A stretch of DNA of 64,000 nt from Larix kaempferi (taxonomy: Eukaryota; Streptophyta; Pinopsida; Pinales; Pinaceae): NCBI GenBank assembly GCA_027924585.1, contig BSBM01000386.1, forward strand, positions 5,968,501-6,032,500, given 5' to 3'. Position 1 is the first letter of the stretch. Every line of letters begins with the position of its first letter. Shown piece by piece: positions 21,918 through 33,787 of this stretch. The translations under genes were made by a program, and so were the position numbers. Under the pieces are notes generated by a model, which did not search any database, had not been told where the DNA came from, and worked only from the letters and a program-made list of their open reading frames with translations.

Positions 21918-23240
21918 CAAGAACTGGACCTGGAGCTGGATATGGGTTTGTCAGAGAAACCCCAAAAATTCAAACTTTGAATTTCAAACTTCCGAAAGGA
22001 TAGGAATATGCGCCTTGATGAACTGATCAAACTGGAATATTCAGAATTTGAAAACTGCAAAGTTTCACTCCTCAATTTTGCCTTTGAAACTTCCAGATTC
22101 ACTGGACGTGACCCTGAACTGGGGTTTGATGAAGCCCACTCTTCTACCCAATCAAAATGTTTGATCCAAACCTCTAAGCTTCTATTTTTCTGAGGAGCTT
22201 CCAGCCGTGGTCACAGATTTCAAAAATTCCCATTTTTACAGAAGCCCTAATTTTCCATTTTTCTGAACAAGGTCCCGAACTAGGGTCTGATCAAACCCGG
22301 CCTTCTACCCAGCCAAAAATTCTGATCTTGGTCTCTAAATTTCTATTTTGATGAGTAGCATCCAGCCGTGGTCTCCGATTACAAAAATTCCAACTTTCTT
22401 CAAAGCCCTAAATTCCGGAAGCCATGAATGAAGGTACCAAAAAATAATTCTGTTTTGACAGAAATATGTACCTGATTGTTTCTGGTGTAACTCCGAAATT
22501 TTTGATCCACAGGGTCTGAAAAAGTTTTCTGAGATAGCCTGACCTGTTAGCTTTCCATCCTGACAGGTCTGACCTCATTTGGATTCTCTGAGACAGAGTT
22601 ATGCCAAATGTCGCAACGTGACCTGTTTTGGGATAAAACAGGAGAGCGAACTTGTACGGCGTGCCACGTGTCACTGTTTTAACTTCGGCCTCTAAAAAAG
22701 TTTCCTGAGATATCTCGGCCTGTTGCCTTTCCATCCTGACAGGTCTGACCTCAATTGGACTCTCTGAGAGAGAGTTATGCCAAATGTCGCAACATGACCT
22801 GTTTATGGGATAATACAGTAGAGCGCACTTGTACGGAGTGCCACGTGTCACTGGTTCAACTTAGACCTCTGAAAACGTTTTTGGAGATAGTACAGTCTGT
22901 GTACTACCTGTCACTTTTCACTAAATTTCATTTGGAGCTTCCTATCCCAAGTTATGACCTTTTTCCCAAGGTCACCTGATTTTGACTCAGATCTGGAAGA
23001 GGCAGAAACCCTATATTGTACAGATCATAAATCACAAAGTACAATGAATTAGAGGTTTTCCTTTGGACACAAGATACCTGGAGATCTTAGCTTCGGGCTT
23101 TAACAATTTCAGATCCGAAAACTTCGCCAAAACGGATTTATAGCGAAAGTGCTACGATGACTGGTTTTTGCTATATCAAGCCCTAGCATCGTAAGTGCAA
23201 CAAGTGTCATACATGCCATATAATGCCTTCTTTCAGGCTA
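21918..23240 (-). other. Copia-B leader
   Basis: Non-coding leader. It has two direct copies of a roughly 170-bp unit (about 22520-22690 and 22690-22850, both with 'acctgtcaggatgg' on the minus strand) and, closer to gag, two diverged copies of another roughly 180-bp unit. Copies D and E share the arrangement. Confidence 0.7.
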
Positions 23241-23252
23241 GCTCTGATACCA
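23241..23252 (-). promoter_or_regulatory. Copia-B primer-binding site
   Basis: TGGTATCAGAGC on the minus strand, adjacent to the LTR; complements initiator tRNA-Met. Confidence 0.92.
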
Positions 23253-23857
23253 TGTTTAATTTTCTGAATTTACTTCAATATGATCTAGGATCTTAACTGA
23301 GAGAACAACATGTACAGCATATCTACAGCATATCAATCATGGATACAATAATGCAAGCACACAAGAGACACAAAGATTTACTTGGGGAAAACCATAAAGG
23401 TGAAAAACCCCAATAACTTCCTCAGAGATAGATAGAGCAATGATACAACCAACCAATAGAGATAGCCATAACCTAGCAGCAATCCTCCTCCTCCATAAGT
23501 GCGCCTCTCCTCCTTGAGAGCATGAGTGAGAAGTGAGTGAGTAAATAGAGTGCCTCCCGCACTCTATTTATACTTGACTTGACTTGCCTTTTTACCTAAC
23601 TCATGTAGGCTCGAACTTAACCACATAATATAATGCTGACTGGGCCGACCCCCAATAGGGTGGTCTAATAACCCTTTGACCCACATGACTTATACAGGGC
23701 CGACCCCAAACAAGGTGGTCTAACAACCCATCAAGTATAAGTTACGACACTTACAATATAAATGACGACACTTCCTTATAGAGGAATAATACCATCTCTA
23801 TAGGAATATAATATACATATATGTGAAATACATTCCGAAGTTACATATACATCAACA
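23253..23857 (-). repeat. Copia-B 5' LTR (right copy)
   Basis: 605 bp, same length as the left copy. It starts TGTTTAAT where the left has TGTTAAAT. Minus-strand TATA box at 23565-23572. Confidence 0.94.
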
Positions 23858-23953
23858 CTTCCATTGGGCTATGGAGTCTTATTATGATTCACTCACCGGT
23901 ATGTACAATGTTCAGTAAAAATGCTCCTATAAACTGTAAAAATGCTTGAGGAA

Positions 23954-24667
23954 TCACCCATTAACAGGGCTAGACAACTCCTCACCTTCCAAAGACTGCA
24001 AGATAAAAGTATTGTTCTCTAAAACTTTTGATACCAGAAAAGGGCCAAACCAAAGATTGTCAAACTTACCATGCTCACCCTTTTGCTCCTTTCTTGCATC
24101 CCATCTTAGAACCATCTCACCTTCTATGAAAATATTTTCTTTAATGTTCCTGTCAAATCTGTTTTTAATCTTGGCTCTATACAGCTGTGCTTTTTCATCC
24201 ACCTTAGAGATCCTCTGAGCTCCAACTACTTGCTGCAAAACCTGTTCAATCTTGGGAAGAGGATAGTTGTCTTTTAATGATGATCTATTCAAATTTCTGA
24301 AGTCAATACATAATCTAATTTCCCCATTCTTTTTTCTGACAGGAACCAAATTAGAAACCCAGGAAGAGTACCTGAGAGGCACTATTATCTTTGCATCCAA
24401 CAACTTCTTTATTTCTTTTTCAATTACAGGGAACAAAGCTGGATTGATCCTTCTTAGTTTCTATCGGAAAGGCTTAACATTGAGCTTCAAAGGGACCTTG
24501 TGCTGAATAATTGTTGTATCATAAGTTCTTAGTTCTTGATAAGACCAGGCAAATACATCTACATGTTCTTTCAAAAGTTTGATATATCTATTTCTTTGTT
24601 CAGCTGTCAGAGATTTAGAAATTTTTACCATCTTTGGATGTTCTGCTGAACCAATATTGCAGTCCAT
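23954..24667 (-). pseudogene. Gypsy-2 chimeric RT N-terminus fused to integrase C-terminus
   Basis: Continues the upstream frame across TAA (24677-24679) and TAG (24461-24463). It begins with the pre-RT linker (LLKEHVDVFAWSYQELRTYD) and RT blocks EIKKLLDAKIIVP and RLCIDFRNLNR...DNYPLPKI. Near 24215 it switches, without a frame change, to the integrase tail (YRAKIKNRFDRNIKEN, LWFGPFLVSKVLENNTF). Everything between, including the RT active site, RNase H and integrase catalytic core, is deleted. A TGA then interrupts the usual PVNGxFLKHFY ending. Confidence 0.88.
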
Positions 24668-24676
24668 TACATTGTC

Positions 24677-26590
24677 TTATGAAGATTGAACCATTGGCTT
24701 TGAAGGTGTATCATCCTTTGTAAATATTCTTTCTAAAGGTACTAGACCTTTTGGAATGAAGTTGCTCTTCAACTCAATGATTTTATGACCTGCTATCTCT
24801 TCTGCAGCAAACTCATTTAACTGTTCATCCCCCTCATCCTCCTCCTGATCAATTTGAGCATTTGAAAACTCATCTGTAAGCTCAAGAAATTTTTTGATTT
24901 CAATGTCATCTTCAAAAACCCTCCAGTGCTTCACATTATCAGGCACACATGGTCTATACCTCACTTCTATAGGATACTTTAGCTGAGTGGTTTTAGGGAT
25001 TCTGAAATGTGTGGCAGCCAGAGCTAAAGAATCTGCAGTCTCATTATGATTCCTTGGAATATGAGTGATATTAAATGCTATAAAATAGTTTTCAAGCATA
25101 TCCCATACCTCATTTCGGTATACTTTTAGCAAACCCTGCTTTACTTGATATTTGTTCTTCACCTGCTGAACAGCTAATTCGGAGTCGCCAAATGCAGCAA
25201 TCTGCTGAATTCCTAAATATTTAGCAGCCTTCAATCCCAGTAGCAGAGCTTCATACTCAGCAGTGTTGTTAGTGGTAACAAACTCCAACTTATACATGAG
25301 TTTCACTGTTTCACCCCCAGGGGAAATGAGTAAAACTCCAGCTCCAGCACCCTCTCTGCATGAGGATCCATCAAAGTACAACTGCCACAATGCATCTTCC
25401 TCTTCTCTGTTGTGTTTTACGTGCTGTTCTTTTTCCACTTGTAACAGACCAGCAGAATTATCCTCTTGACTAAACTGTAATATGCATGAACCAAGGTCTT
25501 TATCCACAGAGTACATTGGGTGATTTGTGGGGTTTTTATCATCTGTGACTATGTAAGCAAGCTGCAGCTCTCTATAAAGTCTCCTATTTTCTCCACCAAA
25601 AACAGGAATGGTGGCATAAGAGATGTCCATCTGTAATGTTCCCCCAACCTTCTTAGCCCACGACTTAGAAAGAAGCAAGCCAAATTTTGGTGTGATGTCA
25701 GCTACTACAACATCCATTATCACACTTTTCATGGGCAATTGAGCAAGGTTGACAACCATGTCTTTTATTACTCCTAGACACTTCACAGCTTGAGAGTCAA
25801 AGGCATATAAATCATGGTAAGGTTTGGTGACATTAAGGCCCAGGGCTTTAATTACAGCTTTTGGCATCAAGTTATGGGATGCTCCTGAATCTAATAGGAA
25901 ATTATGAATCATTTGCTCGTGTACAGTCAAGGTTACATAGAAAGGAGGAGAAGCACTAGCCTCATTTTTAGTCTTCTCAGCCAGAGCTGATCCAATGAAA
26001 ATTCTAGGGTTTTCTTCCTGCAAGTTAATTGTATCTGAAACAGGCTGATTACTGGGTATATTCATCACTTTCAGAACTGTATCTTTATATGATGGATTCT
26101 TTATTAACTCAGTCAAAGGTACAGGAATCTTTAACTTCCCTAGTTCATTCTCCAAACTAAAATTCTGGATAGATTTGTTTACCTCTTCAACTTCAACATT
26201 CTTCTTTGATTTTTCTGCAGATTGCTTCGTCTCAATGACAGGATCAGTTATTTGTTTAGCAGGAACAGGTGGAGCAGGAACAGGTGCTTTCTTCTTCGGA
26301 GCTTGGGCCACTTGTTTTGGACCTGATCTAAGATTTATGGTCTTTTTAGGTGGTCCATTCTGATGAACAGCAACAGTTATAGCAGTATTTTCCAAGCCTA
26401 AATCATCCTCATTTTCAAACATATCAGCATTGTAGCATTCTGAATTCAGAAAATCTTCTTGAGTAACAAAACCTGTAAACAATCTATCTCCAATATGATT
26501 CATATCCTGATCAGTCTCAGTCTCTTCAAAAAGCAACTGTTGATCAATTTCTTCTTCATCAACTAAATTATTTTGAAAAGGTGGGGGCAC
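24677..26590 (-). pseudogene. Gypsy-2 protease and RNase H located upstream of RT
   Basis: Numbering from 26590: after an acidic and Pro/Lys-rich linker, the protease lies at about residues 205-345, with active site FLLDSGASHNLMP. Next, at about 395-520, is a complete RNase H: LYFDGSSCREGAGAGVLL (first Asp), TAEYEALLLGL (Glu), GDSELAVQQV (Asp) and NETADSLALAA (last Asp). It resembles the archaeal-like second RNase H known in Tat-type plant elements. It lies before the RT, not after the RT-linked RNase H. The frame is continuous with gag above and RT below, apart from stop codons. Confidence 0.88.
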
Positions 26591-26701
26591 TCTTTGATCC
26601 TCATTCTCCCTCCTTTCTCATTGAATATCATTGTTCCTATGCTCTCTTCGTATAAATCTAGGAGCAAACTGCCTTCTGAATTGATTCTGGTTATTTGGAT
26701 T

Positions 26702-27859
26702 TCATTCAGCTTCTGGAGCAGGTTTGCTAGAATTCTTCTCAAGATCTAACTTATTCGGTTTTGCAGTAAGAATCTTCACCAGCTTGGCCATCTCATCTAT
26801 CTTGGCTTCAGTAGACTGAGGAGCAGCACTTGCTGAAACAGCCTCTTTCTTTCCTTTCCTTTCATAAAGCTGCTGTGTTGTTTCTTTCTTAAGTCTGTTT
26901 GAAGCCAACAAATTTGACTCTACCTCCAATGCTGCATCTTGCATGTTCAGCAGGGTGATAGGTCTTCTTTCTCTCAATAATAAGGAAAACTCATGATCAA
27001 AGGCATTTGCATAAGTAAGTTTAGCTGATGTTTCTGTGGGCTTTATTTCTGCAGGAATTCTACTGTACATCTTGTTAAATCTTTTTGAAAAATCTGCAAC
27101 AGTTTCCTCTTTTTTCCTATAGAGAGCTCCAAACTCAGTTACATAGTAGGTGTGATCTTTTGTATCTCCCCATTGCCTCATGCAAAGATCATGGAGCTCT
27201 TCAATTATAGTGATTGAGTTGACAGGCAAGTCTCTAAACCACTTTCTTACATCCCCATCAAGGCTCTGAACAAATACCCTCATCCACACATCTTTAATCT
27301 CAATGTTCTAATTGTCAGCATAACTTAGGAAAGCCTCCCAATGTTCCTCAGCAGTGATTTCCCCCTATCCAGTGAACCTAGGCATATATTTCTGGTAATC
27401 ACCTATAGGAAATGCATGTAAAGGCTGAGGTAAGACTAATGGTGCATACCTAGCTGCAACTATGCGGTCCATCATATCCATGGGTGGGTTTTGGCCTGCC
27501 ATTTTGGTACTGACTGGCTTGAAAGATGTAGAAGCTTGGCTAGAACCTTTTTGAAAGGGATTCTTTCCTACTTTCAGCTGAAAGATAGGTATTTTATCAG
27601 GAGAAGAAGTCTTAGCTTTCAAAAAACTTTGAGGATTAGTAAAAACATGAAACGTGCTCTTAGGGATGATAGGTTTTATCCAAGGTGAGGTTTCAGCTGA
27701 ATGTAATGATACACCCAACTGGTCAGGGTCACAGGAGGTTGGCAAAGATTGAGACTTTATGAGTTTCCTTGCTATTTTCAAGATCTTTTCTGGGTCTGTC
27801 ACACCCAGTTTCAATGGAGAAGTAGGTCTGTTTCTGGTTCCAATTCCTTGAGAAGCCAC
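26702..27859 (-). pseudogene. Gypsy-2 gag
   Basis: From MASQGIGTRNRPTSPLKLGV, the frame runs through an N-terminal basic region, then the capsid-type gag domain (WMRVFVQSLDGDVRKWFRDLP, ELHDLCMRQWG, ADFSKRFNKMYSRIPAEI) and a Lys/Glu-rich C-terminus. No zinc knuckle is visible. Two TAG codons (27365-27367 and about 27307-27309) and a TGA at 26702-26704 interrupt it; another TGA follows near 26618 before protease. There is no frameshift. Confidence 0.85.
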
Positions 27860-27970
27860 TGTGACAGCTTTTGGTGAAAATAGCCTTTTTTTAAAAATGA
27901 TCGTTCAAGTCCACCTCTTAAACTAGGAAAACTGATAAGTATCCCAGGGAAGATATGCTTCAGCTTTGTC
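27860..27970 (-). other. Gypsy-2 leader
   Basis: About 110 bases between PBS and gag start; nothing else recognised. Confidence 0.5.
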
Positions 27971-27986
27971 CTCGGCAATGGCGCCA
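27971..27986 (-). promoter_or_regulatory. Gypsy-2 primer-binding site, tRNA-Asp type
   Basis: The minus strand reads TGGCGCCATTGCCGAG four bases after the LTR end. It differs by two bases from the complement of plant tRNA-Asp (TGGCGCCGTTGCCGGG), a common primer of plant gypsy elements. Confidence 0.8.
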
Positions 27987-27990
27987 AAGA

Positions 27991-29533
27991 TGTTTGTGCC
28001 AGAAATTGTTTCCAAGGCCAAAGAAACAAGCCAACACAATCTCAATTAAAACTCAGTAAATAAAATAGGTTCTAGGTTTTTGAAAGGTTTTGTGGTTGTA
28101 AAGTTTTGGGAACAATCAGGGAATACATTCATGAGCAAAATAATAACTAAATCATAAACAAAAGATAATAAAGATGCATGATATATCCAACAAGATCAAA
28201 CAGAAATACAATGTTGAGGTTCATTCATAAAAGACAAGCATCACCAGTAGATACACATAAACCAACAATGAATATATCTATTAAGCAACTAAATAAGCTG
28301 AAAAATGAAGCCAACACATAAAATTGAAGGGTAAAAGTAATCTATATCTCATAATTTCGTCAGCAAATGCTTACAAGAGTCATCTTACTTAGCTCTGAAC
28401 AAGTCTGAAGACAAAGGTAATCTGGAGACCTCCTGAAGCTCCCAAAAATCAAAACCCTTCTTCAGTCCATTTGTCCCTATTTTATAATTACAAATAAGTG
28501 GTTCTATTTCCCCTTCATTAGGTCGAAATTGAAACTACCGAGCAATTACATTAACTAACTAACTCAACTAATTAACTAAAAATAGCAAATCAGATTCCTG
28601 GCAAATATGGCGAATTTCTGGAACATAGGTGTCAAAGAAGCTTCCATATCTCTCAATTGGTGACACCTATGTAAAACCTGAGAGAGGTTTTTGTAAATGG
28701 GTCCATGATGGACAAAAAAAATTTCTTGGTTTTTAAAAATTCATCTCCAGTCAATCAGAATCTTCCCCGCAATATGAACACTAAAACAGGAAAATATTAA
28801 ATATTTAACATCCCTGAAAAATAGGCTGCAAAGATTAAACTGAATCTTTCAAAACTTGATAGTTGTTGCAAAACTGAGAGAGGTTTTTGTATATGTATAT
28901 CTTATGAACAAAAAAGTCTTTTTGTTTTCAAAATTTCCTCTCCATCAGCTTGTGGTCTGCATTTGACTTCAGTAACCCAAAACAGGAAAAAAAACAGAGC
29001 AGAATTCTCAAATGATTTCCTCACAATGTGTAACCACTTGGAATCGTGATGTTCCCTGCATCAGCACATAGCAAATTCTCTAAAACATGTCATTAGTCAT
29101 TCATCATTCCAAAACGTGCCAAGATTTGTTAAAAAATTGGAGGAATTTTGGAGTCGTGATATTCTTGTAGCGCGCCTTTGATGATTTTGAGCTCCAGCGC
29201 TACAAGAATAATTTTAACACTATTTTGGCGCTTTTCTTTAGCTTTTTGTCATTTTGCATGGAGTTTTAAAGCTGTTAGAGTAATGATTATGCATGACTAT
29301 ACTTAGAATATGGTCTATGAAACCATTATTTGATATGATGACTTTTAAAACCCTTTAAACAAAAAACAAACCTAAAGTTAAAAACTTGAAAATTTCAAAA
29401 GCAAGCCCAAAAATTCATATAAAAACTACAGAAAATTTCCTAAAAGAGGGAAAAATCAAATTAAAACAAATAGATAAATTAAAATAAAATGCAAATCAAA
29501 CAAAATTTGAAAGAACAAATTACTGACTTAACA
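27991..29533 (-). repeat. Gypsy-2 5' LTR (right copy)
   Basis: 1543 bp, TGTTTGTGCCAG...CTGACTTAACA. The hairpin near 29160-29173/29197-29210 is perfect over 14 bp, but the two GAGGTTTTTGT hairpins near 28680 and 28880 have lost pairing through substitutions in their second arms. Confidence 0.93.
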
Positions 29534-30224
29534 GGGGGTATTTTTCCCATGATGTTTTTCCCCATTTTCCTTAGTTTCATGAACAATTCTTTTTTATCAT
29601 TTATTTGATTGTATGTTTGACCTTTGTTCTAAGTAACCAAGGACCAGGATGTCCAATTTTGGACTAAGGGGGGGTGTTAGGATAATTAATACTCCATACT
29701 TGTCCTACTTACCATTATTTTCATTTACCTAGCAGTTGATGATGTCATTTCCCCCCTAGTAGTGTGAAGATGTCATCTAGGACCCGTTAGAAACCTAATG
29801 CACCCTGAATGCATAATTTTAGGACCACGTGATTCAATTCCCTACATTTTAGGAGCCAAATCAATGTTATAGTTCAATCCACCTGAGTTAGCCGACTCTT
29901 ATGGGGGATTTATGCTCCGATGGCCACCGTTTGTGTCCTCGTGCACCCTTTTTGGGTGATTTGCATGACAAACTCACTAATGTTCCCCCTTTGGTTAGTT
30001 AACTGATTTTTGGATCAGTTGAGCTGAGTTTGGGTCTTCCAGAGCACTCCAGTGGTGACAATTCCTATGCTAGAAAGACTGAGACTTGAATTCTCCTAGG
30101 TGATTTGAATTCTATCTATTGTAAGATCATTGTTGACTATACTGATTATTGAATTATTACACACTATTACGTTCCTATCTAATTTCTCATGCATGATTAA
30201 TTGTCTTCTCATTTTCACTATAAT
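29534..30224 (+). mobile_element. Copia-F 3' end: polypurine tract and LTR
   Basis: After Gypsy-2 the text resumes with 'tatttttcccatgatg' and 'gaccaggatgtccaattttgg', typical of the stretch before a copia 3' LTR. A polypurine tract AAGGGGGGG (29666-29674) is followed by TGTTAGGATAATTAATAC, the apparent LTR start at 29675. The LTR end is not certain; it lies between about 30160 and 30225. No partner LTR is seen in the window. Confidence 0.65.
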
Positions 30225-32253
30225 TCATCTTTTCTGCTCAATCTTTCTTTGTGAGGTATACTCACTCCATGATCTACTGTAATTTAGAATTTCATAGTTT
30301 TTTGTAATTTTAAGAGAGTGAGTAATCTCATTAACCAAGATAATCCCATCCAGAATATTTCTTCCCTCCAAAAAACCATATTGTCCTGATGGGATCAAGG
30401 TAGGGAGGAGCGGTTTTATTCTATTATCCATCACTTTAGTGATGATATTGAATATCACAGTGAAAAGGTATATCAGTCTAAACTTACCAGGGGTGTCCAC
30501 CCCCTCACTCTTGGGGGTTAAAGTGAGGAAAGTAGCATTGAAAGTAGATAGCACTATTCCATATGCATGAGAGCTTTCCATAATCGCCACAATATCCTCC
30601 TTGATAGTATCCCAAAAGAGATGGAAAAAATTGGAGGTAAACCCATACGGGCCTGTGGCTTTCCCATATGACATCTACTTAACTTACTCATCCACCTCGT
30701 CCAAGTCAAAATGCTTCATGAGCATATCGTTTTGAGCTTGAGTGACAAAACCATGGATATGTTACATTATTTGAGAAATCACCTCCGATATGTATGCTGC
30801 CGATTCCTGCATCAGTGTTTTGAAATGGTTTACGAGCTCCTCAATCTCCATTTTGGTTTCCATATTTTCCCCATTAGCTTTCTTGAGCATATAAATTCTG
30901 TTGTGACGCATGTTTTGGATTTTTGACCTATGGAAGAAAGAGTTATTGTGCTCTTCTCTGAGCCAAGTATTTCGAGACTTTTTCTGCTAGTAGATATCGT
31001 GTTGATTTTCCCTCTTAGCTAGTCAAGCCTCGACTTGTCTCTCTTCTTCTTTCAACACACCATCATACCCATTTTGCATGCCTTGAATCTAGATTGCCTC
31101 TAGTATTCGTTCCAACTACCTTTTGTCTTCGAATATATATCCAAACACTTCTTTGTTCCAAGTTTTTAGTTTCATCTTAACATATCTCAATTTTTGTTGG
31201 AATTGATACATGTGTATCCCCCACTATTTCTAGTACTTCCCACCATTTCTGCACTAAGGATTTGAGCTCTAGGTGGGAGACTTAGGAGACCTAGAGGTAT
31301 TGAAAGAGGAAGGTATTTTTTTATGGCTGCATCATAATGTACTCGGGATAAGCTAATTGGCCAGTGGTCCAATCCCCCCACTGGGAGAACTAGAGCAAAT
31401 GTTTCCCATCCATTAGGCAATATATATTCAGATAGAAGGAATCGTTCCAACTTGAATGCGATATGTCAAGTCCCTCCCTGCTTATTGTTCCAGGTGAATA
31501 TATGGTTTCCAATTTACACATCTACTAACTTCAATTTATCTATGATATTCCTAAAGTCTTGGAAAGCACCATCCAACTGTCGTCTTCCTCCATTTTTCTC
31601 CTGAAGGGATGTAATCATATTAAAGTCCCATCCAAGAATCCAATACATGTCATAAACCTAGGATTTGAGAGAGTCCAACATACTTAGAAATTTGACTTTT
31701 AGAGAGGGAGCTTTGGGTCTATATACGTTGGTCATCACCCCCCAAATGGAGAAGCTAATGATCAATAGCTTGACTACTGTGAATCTTCGAGAGGTAAGAA
31801 AATTTGTCAGACTTATTTCTCTAGGATCCCATAGAATGGCCAAGCCTCCAACCTAGCCTTCGACATCCATGCTCACAAACTCACTTTCTCTCCAATTTTT
31901 TGAGCTATTGACTTCATAGTCTCTTCATTACATTTTCTTTCTTGAATGAAAAAAGCCATTAGTTTCTCCATCTTGATTTTCTTTCTTAACACTTTGAATG
32001 AAAAAAACCATTGGTTTGTCCATCTACATTTTCTTTTTTGATTGAAAAAAACAATTTGTTCCAAGGTCATACCTTCATTAAGAGGATTGATAGATGGAAG
32101 AAAGGGAAGCCTTAATTTTTTTCTAAATACCAAACTCTACCAATTTTTCCCCAACTTACACCAATCTCTTCATGTTACTTCTCCTACCCCTTTTTCCTGA
32201 ACCTCCTTGAAGTTTCTTTTGTTTTCTTTGTTGCTCACCCCTTTTATTTGTAT
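30225..32253 (-). pseudogene. LINE ORF2 remnant: endonuclease and start of RT
   Basis: In minus direction: endonuclease pieces (IQERKCNEETMKSIAQKIG, AILWDPREISLT, LERFLLSEY, GGLDHWPISLSR), a linker (ANGENMETKMEIEELVNHFKTL), then the LINE RT start (GKATGPYGFTSNFFHLFW, TPGKFRLIYLFTVIFNIITKV, SGQYGFLEGRNILDGIIL). The KAPGPDGF and SDHWPI hallmark motifs each carry substitutions. Many stops and shifts. RT ends near 30290, before the catalytic box. The 5' side is cut by Gypsy-3, and ORF1 resumes at 61065. Confidence 0.88.
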
Positions 32254-33129
32254 ATGCTATCGGTCAAATTAGCACTTCTCCATCCGTGTCCAAATTGCTC
32301 TGTCGGTCACACAAAAGGAAAAAATGGATTGAAGAGCTTACGTTGACCTTAGATGACTTTAAGCTGAACCTTATAATCCCTCACTTAGAAGCATCTTTCT
32401 TTACCTATTATAACTCATAACTGTGACTATCATACTTGTCATCCAGCGGGTCAACCGCGGGTATCATTATTGAAAACTCGCGGGTGTCAACAAAATTGTT
32501 GCATTCTCTACTTGCAAGCTGAAGAACTTGCACTCGCTAGTTCCCTCATTCTATAGTCGCGGGTGTCTTAATAAAACTTTAAAAAGTAATTAAAAGCACG
32601 AATTGGGATTAGTTGAGACATGTATCCTACCTCCCCAACTTCCCAACTCAACCACCTTTCGAACTAAATCCTCCTTCCTTGCCATAAATACAAGGGGAGG
32701 GATTGAGAAAGGGACCTAATTTTCATGGAAGAAAGTTATGTTGGAGGAATTCATAGTTACGAGAGAGGAGAAGGAACCTAGGGTTTGGTTACAAAGGTGC
32801 CTGATGCAGAGCAAGGTATGACTGATTTTTAGGCATTTATTAATAAATATCAAGACATTTCTTCCTTTGCCAATAATATTGTTAATATCTATTATTGTTT
32901 TTATTATTAATTGATGTTATGCTATATTGTTAATATCAATCTTTATTTATAGTCAAACTAGCTTGAGGAAGGTTCTGGTTTGTTTTGCAGGTTGTTGCTA
33001 TAGTAGAGGAAAAGATAAAAGCTTGGACCAACCGTCATAAATAAGGTACATGTTTCTCTTACTTGAACTCCACTTGCTTATAACAACATTTACAAACCTC
33101 TGTATGTATGTCTTCTCAACCCTTGTACA

Positions 33130-33775
33130 TGTTGATGTATATGTAACTTCAGAATGTATTTCACATATATGTATATTGTATTCCTATAGAGATGTTATTA
33201 TTCCTCTATAAGGAAGTGTCGTCATTTATATTGTAAGTGTCGTAACTTATACTTGATGGGTTATTAGACCACCCTGTTGGGGTCGGCCCTGTATAAGTCA
33301 TGTGGGTCAAAGGGTTATTAGACCACCCTATTGGGGGTCGGCCATGTGGGTCAAAGGGTTATTAGACCACCCTAGTGGGGGTCGGCCCAGTCAACATTAT
33401 GTTATGTGGTTAAGTTGAGGCTGACCTAGTTGAGTAAAGGTCAATTCAAGTTAGTGTATAAATAGAGAGTGTGTCTCTCTCATTTTACACATTCTATTCT
33501 CTCACTCACACTATGGAGAGTGGCGCACTTGTGGAGGAGGAGGCTCTGCTACTAGGAGAAGACTATCTCTTGTATTCTGGTTGTATCATTGCTCTATCTA
33601 TCTCTGAGGAAGTTATTGGGGTTTTTCACCTTTATGGTTTTCCCCAAGTAAACTCGGTGTCTCTTCTGTGCTTGCATTATTGTGTCCATGAATGATATGC
33701 TGTAGATTTGATGTACATGTTGTTCTCTTAGTTAAGATCCTAGATCAGGTTGAAGTAAGTTCTGAAAATTTAACA
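33130..33775 (+). repeat. Copia-D 5' LTR
   Basis: 646 bp, TGTTGATG...TTTAACA. U3 has three 'gggttattagaccacc' units starting at 33258, 33312 and 33356. TATA box TATAAATA at about 33459-33466. Confidence 0.95.
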
Positions 33776-33787
33776 TGGTATCAGAGC
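33776..33787 (+). promoter_or_regulatory. Copia-D primer-binding site
   Basis: Intact TGGTATCAGAGC abutting the LTR; initiator tRNA-Met type. Confidence 0.93.

Larger units (their letters stand above)
16947..23857 (-). mobile_element. Copia-B: non-autonomous Ty1/copia element, youngest of its family here
   Basis: Two 605-bp LTRs with only a handful of differences by eye, PBS, leader, a short gag remnant, spacer, a deleted RT joined to RNase H, a long repetitive 3' region and a polypurine tract (AAGAGGGAG on the minus strand at about 17552-17560). Flanks are ATTCC and CTTCC, a 5-bp duplication with one mismatch. It interrupts Gypsy-2 after the integrase tail. Protease and integrase are absent. 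Confidence 0.93.
15304..29533 (-). mobile_element. Gypsy-2: internally deleted Ty3/gypsy element containing Copia-B
   Basis: Two LTRs of 1542 and 1543 bp flank gag, protease, an RNase H, the start of RT and the end of integrase, all on the minus strand. The terminal flanks are GGAGG and GGGGG, a 5-bp target duplication with one mismatch. Excluding Copia-B it is about 7.3 kb. It inserted into Copia-F just upstream of that element's 3' LTR. Central RT, its own RNase H and the integrase core are gone, so it cannot be autonomous. Confidence 0.92.
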
